Assembly: GCA_031270065.1 (NCBI GenBank)
Contig: JAISYF010000082.1
Location: 37,126 to 101,125, forward strand
From: Prevotellaceae bacterium
Lineage (GTDB): Bacteria > Bacteroidota > Bacteroidia > Bacteroidales > Paludibacteraceae
DNA length: 64,000 nt
Direction of reading: 5' to 3'
Below the pieces are notes generated by a model. That model did not search any database. It was not told the origin of the DNA and saw nothing but the letters and a program-made list of their open reading frames with translations. Position 1 is the first letter of the stretch. Every line of letters starts with the position of its first letter. Position numbers and translations under genes: made by a program. Below are positions 61,123 to 64,000 of this stretch, piece after piece.

Positions 61123-63489
61123 ATGAAAACGATGTTAAAAATAAAAAACATATTCAAAAAACTTAAAACGTTCAACCTTTTTTCCTGTCTTTCCGAATTT
61201 TCACCGGAAAATCATAAATGGCTGGTGGTGGCTTTTATTGTTATAACTGTTGCGCTGTTTTTTTTCAGTTTTGGAACAAAATTTGAAACTAACTTGCAGT
61301 CAATCAATTATATGACTGACGAGCAACGAGCCGAAATGAATAAACTGATTGAAGAAAATAAAGGAAAAGGAAAAACAGTTTATTTTGTTGCAGAAGGAAA
61401 AACGGTTGATGAGGCACTGCAAAATTACGAAAAAGATGTTGCGCCGCAAATAAGTGAATATAATCACTCGGGAATTTCCAATCTGTTTCCGTCAAAAGAA
61501 TTACAAAAACAAAAAATAGAACGTTGGAACGAGTTTTGGAAAAATAAAAAAGTTGATTTTCAAGATAATTTCAACAAAATTTCCGAAAAACAGGGTTTTA
61601 ACAGTGGCGTTTTTGATAATTTTAATGATTTGTTGAATAAAGATTTTCAGCCGCAGAAATTTGAATATTTTACTCCAATATACAAAGATTTAGGCAACAA
61701 CTATTTTTCAATTCAAGATGATAAAACCTTGATTTATACTGTTTTGCAAATGCCTGACACCGCATCCTCCTCTACTCCTCTAACTCCTCTAACTCCTGAA
61801 AATAACTCCTCTAACTCCTCTACTCCTTTAACTCCTGAAAATAACTCCTCATTCACTTTCGACGACACTTCCATCGCTCAAAAAATGGTTTCCGCTCTTT
61901 CTGACGATTTTAATAATGTGCTGTTTATCTGTGCGTTTATCGTGTTTGTGTTTTTGTTTTTTTCGTTCAGGCGGATTGAAATTGCAATTTTAACCTTTAT
62001 TCCGATGGCTGTTGCCTGGGTGTGGATTTTGGGGCTGATGAATATTTTTGGGTTGAAATTCAACATTGTAAATATCATTCTCGCCACTTTTATTTTCGGA
62101 CAGGGCGATGATTACACCATTTTTGTTACCGAAGGGCTGATTTACGAATATTCTTACCGCAAAAAAATGCTCGTTTCGTTCAAAAATTCTATAATTTTAT
62201 CGGCGACAATACTTTTTATCGCTATCGGAATGTTAATTTTTGCAAAACACCCTGCAATGCGCTCGTTGGCGGAACTCGCAATCGTAGGTATGATTTCGGT
62301 TGTAATGTGCGCTTACCTCTTTCCTCCGCTGATTTACAGGTGGTTGGTTGGCAAAAACGGACAAAAACGACTTATGCCGATTACACTGTGGAATTGGCTG
62401 AAAACGGTTTATTCTTTCATAATATTTTTCTTTTGTTCGATAATTGTAACACTTTCAGGTTTTTTTATTTTAACTATTGGTGGAAAAACAAAACAGCATA
62501 AACTTCTGTATCACAAAGTTTTATGTAAAGGTTTTAGAATTTTGGCAAAAATGATGTCGCAAGTAAAATATAATGTGCATAATCCGACAAATGAAAATTT
62601 TGAAAAACCCGCCGTAATAATCTGCAACCATCAAAGTCATCTTGATTTGCTTTATACGCTGTTGCTTTCGCCCAAAATTATCGCGCTCACAAACAAATGG
62701 GTTTGGAACAGCCCTTTTTACGGGTGGATTATCCGCTACGCCGACTTCCTGCCTATTGCAGACGGCATTGAGCAACACGTTGATACGCTTAAAAAATTTG
62801 TTGATAACGGCTATTCGATTTTGGTTTTCCCCGAAGGCACCCGCTCGGCAGACTGTTCGATTGGGCGGTTTCACAAAGGCGCGTTCTATCTTGCTGAACG
62901 CCTGAAACTTGACATTATTCCCATTGTCATTCACGGCGTAGGACACGTGATGCCGAAACAGGAATTTTTGTTAAGAAAAGGCAAAGTTGATGTGGAAATA
63001 CACGAGAGATATAAGTACAGAGCGATTAATGATGAGTATAGAGATAACGTTCCTCATTCTGTAATTCATCCTCATTATTCAAATCTGTCAAAATATTTCC
63101 GAAATTTTTACAAAGAAAAATACGCAGAATTGGCAAAAAAAATTGAAACGCCTGCTTATTTCAAAGATTTAGTTTTAAAAAATTATTTGTATAAAGGCGC
63201 GGAAATAGAACGCGGAGCAAAACGCGAAATGAAAAAAATAGAATGGAATAGGAACGAAAAATTTTTTGCCCCTGCGGAAACGGCTAATTATTTGATAAAA
63301 AATAACGGCTACGGCGTATTTTCGCTTTTGTTCGCTTTGGTAAATAAAACCGCAACTGTTTATGCCGCAGAGGAGAATGACGATTTGCGGGCGTTAGCGC
63401 AAAACAATATCTCCAAGCCCGACAATCTGATTATTTGTCGTGAATGCGAATTACCGAAAAATATGGAGTTTAAAAAAATAAATTTTTGA
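61123..63489 (+). CDS. MMPL C-terminal half fused to lysophospholipid acyltransferase and methyltransferase domains
   Basis: 788 residues. Residues 1-450: second transporter half (helix near 30-48, periplasmic domain, five helices 265-420, then one near 430-452). Residues 455-680: PlsC acyltransferase with NHQSHLD (HX4D) and FPEGTRS. Residues 690-788: a short SAM-methyltransferase-like piece (NYLIKNNGYGVFSLL). This is the trifunctional architecture of Bacteroidetes polyene clusters, without its N-terminal MMPL half. It should acylate and export the polyene lipid. Residues 213-243 are a Ser/Thr/Pro tandem repeat (STPLTPENNSS). Confidence 0.87.
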   Translation: MKTMLKIKNIFKKLKTFNLFSCLSEFSPENHKWLVVAFIVITVALFFFSFGTKFETNLQSINYMTDEQRAEMNKLIEENKGKGKTVYFVAEGKTVDEALQNYEKDVAPQISEYNHSGISNLFPSKELQKQKIERWNEFWKNKKVDFQDNFNKISEKQGFNSGVFDNFNDLLNKDFQPQKFEYFTPIYKDLGNNYFSIQDDKTLIYTVLQMPDTASSSTPLTPLTPENNSSNSSTPLTPENNSSFTFDDTSIAQKMVSALSDDFNNVLFICAFIVFVFLFFSFRRIEIAILTFIPMAVAWVWILGLMNIFGLKFNIVNIILATFIFGQGDDYTIFVTEGLIYEYSYRKKMLVSFKNSIILSATILFIAIGMLIFAKHPAMRSLAELAIVGMISVVMCAYLFPPLIYRWLVGKNGQKRLMPITLWNWLKTVYSFIIFFFCSIIVTLSGFFILTIGGKTKQHKLLYHKVLCKGFRILAKMMSQVKYNVHNPTNENFEKPAVIICNHQSHLDLLYTLLLSPKIIALTNKWVWNSPFYGWIIRYADFLPIADGIEQHVDTLKKFVDNGYSILVFPEGTRSADCSIGRFHKGAFYLAERLKLDIIPIVIHGVGHVMPKQEFLLRKGKVDVEIHERYKYRAINDEYRDNVPHSVIHPHYSNLSKYFRNFYKEKYAELAKKIETPAYFKDLVLKNYLYKGAEIERGAKREMKKIEWNRNEKFFAPAETANYLIKNNGYGVFSLLFALVNKTATVYAAEENDDLRALAQNNISKPDNLIICRECELPKNMEFKKINF
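61761..61852 (+). repeat. In-frame minisatellite in MMPL gene
   Basis: CTCCTCTAACTCCTGAAAAT is repeated about twice with shorter CTCCTCTAA units between. It encodes STPLTPENNSS repeats in the periplasmic loop. Slippage could change length in steps that keep or break the frame. Confidence 0.65.
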
Positions 63490-63503
63490 AAAAATATTTT
63501 TTT

Positions 63504-63552
63504 TTGCTGTCCGCTAAACAATTTTTTACTCAAAAAATTGTTTAGCAGACAA
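63504..63552. repeat. Long palindrome flanking the polyene cluster, right
   Basis: Arms around TGCTGTCCGCTAAACAATTT (63505-63524) and its inverted copy (63532-63552), loop region ACTC. It shares TGCTGTCC.CTAAACA with the left palindrome at 53771-53826. It begins about 15 nt after the last cluster gene. Confidence 0.65.
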
Positions 63553-63599
63553 TAATAAAATTTTTTTAACAAATCTATTGCAATATAAAAAAAAATTCT

Positions 63600-63874
63600 T
63601 ACCTTTGCAGCCGAATTATAATAACAAAAAATAAATAAATAAAAACCATTATGTTACTGCTCAAACTCAATATATTGCAAGATACGGCGAAAAACGCTGT
63701 AACTCGTTGTGTATCAAGCAGTTACCCCCCCCCCCCCCAACTGCTTGATTATCAGACAGTTAGCAATATTTCGTTAATAAATATTAAAAAGACTTTATAT
63801 AAGTTATCGGAGGAGGTGGTTTTGTACATTCTCTTTTTAACCGTTTTTTTACGGTTAGAAAGGGATTTTTTTTT
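63600..63874 (+). ncRNA. Candidate short transcript with a poly-C hairpin
   Basis: TACCTTTG (63600-63607) with ATTG at 63577-63580 (19-nt spacing) gives a promoter. AACCGT (63839-63844) and ACGGTT (63851-63856), extended by A/T pairs and followed by nine T, give a terminator. Between them lies an 11-bp perfect hairpin with 14 C in the loop (63713-63749). A 75-codon frame from 63651 exists but reads through the C tract (YPPPPQ) and the terminator, so I doubt it is a gene. It could be a regulatory leader or an sRNA. Confidence 0.35.
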
Positions 63875-64000
63875 GTGATGGACAAGAGTGGCGCTGGGGC
63901 AGGTTTTCTCCGAGAACTTCGGTTTCCCCTGCCAATCTACATTCCATCATGCTCTCCACAATCATCTTCATTATCACCCGAGGCTGGCACAATAGGCCAG
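63875..64000. other. Foreign-looking terminal segment (insect-repeat-like)
   Basis: From GTGATGGACAAGAGTGGCG onwards the base composition is clearly richer in G and C and no Bacteroidetes signal is seen. On the minus strand one frame gives PIVPASGDNEDDCGEHDGM and another IGRGNRSSRRKPAPAP. I remember translations of this kind from interspersed repeats in insect genomes (cockroach/termite type). This is recall, not a search. If right, the contig end is host DNA joined to bacterial DNA near the T run at 63866-63874. Confidence 0.5.

Noticed and set aside
63651..63878. 75-codon frame across the poly-C tract
   Set aside because: It crosses the homopolymer, the terminator hairpin and the T run; codon use does not look coding.
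1..64000. rRNA or tRNA genes
   Set aside because: I looked for tRNA cloverleaf signatures such as GGTTCGA arms and for rRNA core sequences and found none I could support.

Overview
Organism. The window is AT-rich DNA of Bacteroidetes type, most likely an anaerobic Bacteroidales-like bacterium. Many genes are preceded by the -7 box TAnnTTTG typical of this phylum. Family content agrees: DUF4301, DUF4292, DUF4465, BspA-type leucine-rich repeats, paired TonB receptors and many lipoproteins. Class III ribonucleotide reductase indicates anaerobic life. The last ~126 bases (63875-64000) have a different composition and resemble an insect interspersed repeat, so an insect-gut source and a chimeric end are both possible.

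Layout. 1-12.5 kb: a TamB-like translocation protein, an Omp28-like lipoprotein, a stand-alone CoaC, RuvC, a TPR membrane protein, an FAD oxidoreductase, a two-repeat lipoprotein and DUF4301. 12.5-17.4 kb: an isolated piece of the spc operon (rpsH, rplF, rplR, rpsE, rpmD, rplO, secY) without its usual neighbours on either side. 17.4-28.6 kb: two prenyl diphosphate synthases with different chain-length signatures, a CotH-domain lipoprotein, a polytopic membrane protein, and a glycogen pair (debranching enzyme, GT4) now separated by a decayed gene and a leucine-rich-repeat gene. 28.8-36 kb: ispD, a phosphoesterase, a lipid kinase with a TPR protein, purE, an FKBP isomerase and an acyltransferase. 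36-46 kb: the C-terminal two-fifths of LeuRS as a free-standing ORF, a TonB receptor, a cobalamin riboswitch with a DUF4465 lipoprotein, nrdD and a second TonB receptor. 46-54 kb: topA, fabD, DUF4292, an EnvC-like murein hydrolase activator, a META lipoprotein and an SDR. 54-63.5 kb: part of an aryl-polyene/flexirubin-type lipid cluster (ACP, KS, KS-like chain-length factor, SMR-like protein, LolA, dehydratase-glycosyltransferase fusion, split MMPL exporter with acyltransferase and methyltransferase domains), with remnants of a restriction-modification system inside it.

Cross-cutting signal. Several dispersed elements run through the window. (1) Six 34-bp copies of a promoter-bearing sequence each point at the next gene. 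In four copies an A/T-rich TTTGAAAAT repeat block lies directly upstream, and in two a 40-bp distal end is 39/40 identical. Together these look like a mobile promoter cassette. (2) Palindromic elements occur between genes and also in frame inside tamB, topA, both TonB receptors, the glycosyltransferase, the KS-like gene and the MMPL gene, like Rickettsia palindromic elements. (3) A ~45-nt leader is shared by three genes for exported proteins. (4) Long palindromes flank the polyene cluster. The promoter cassette sits exactly where the spc operon and leuS are cut, which suggests rearrangement at these elements, or assembly or amplification joins at them.
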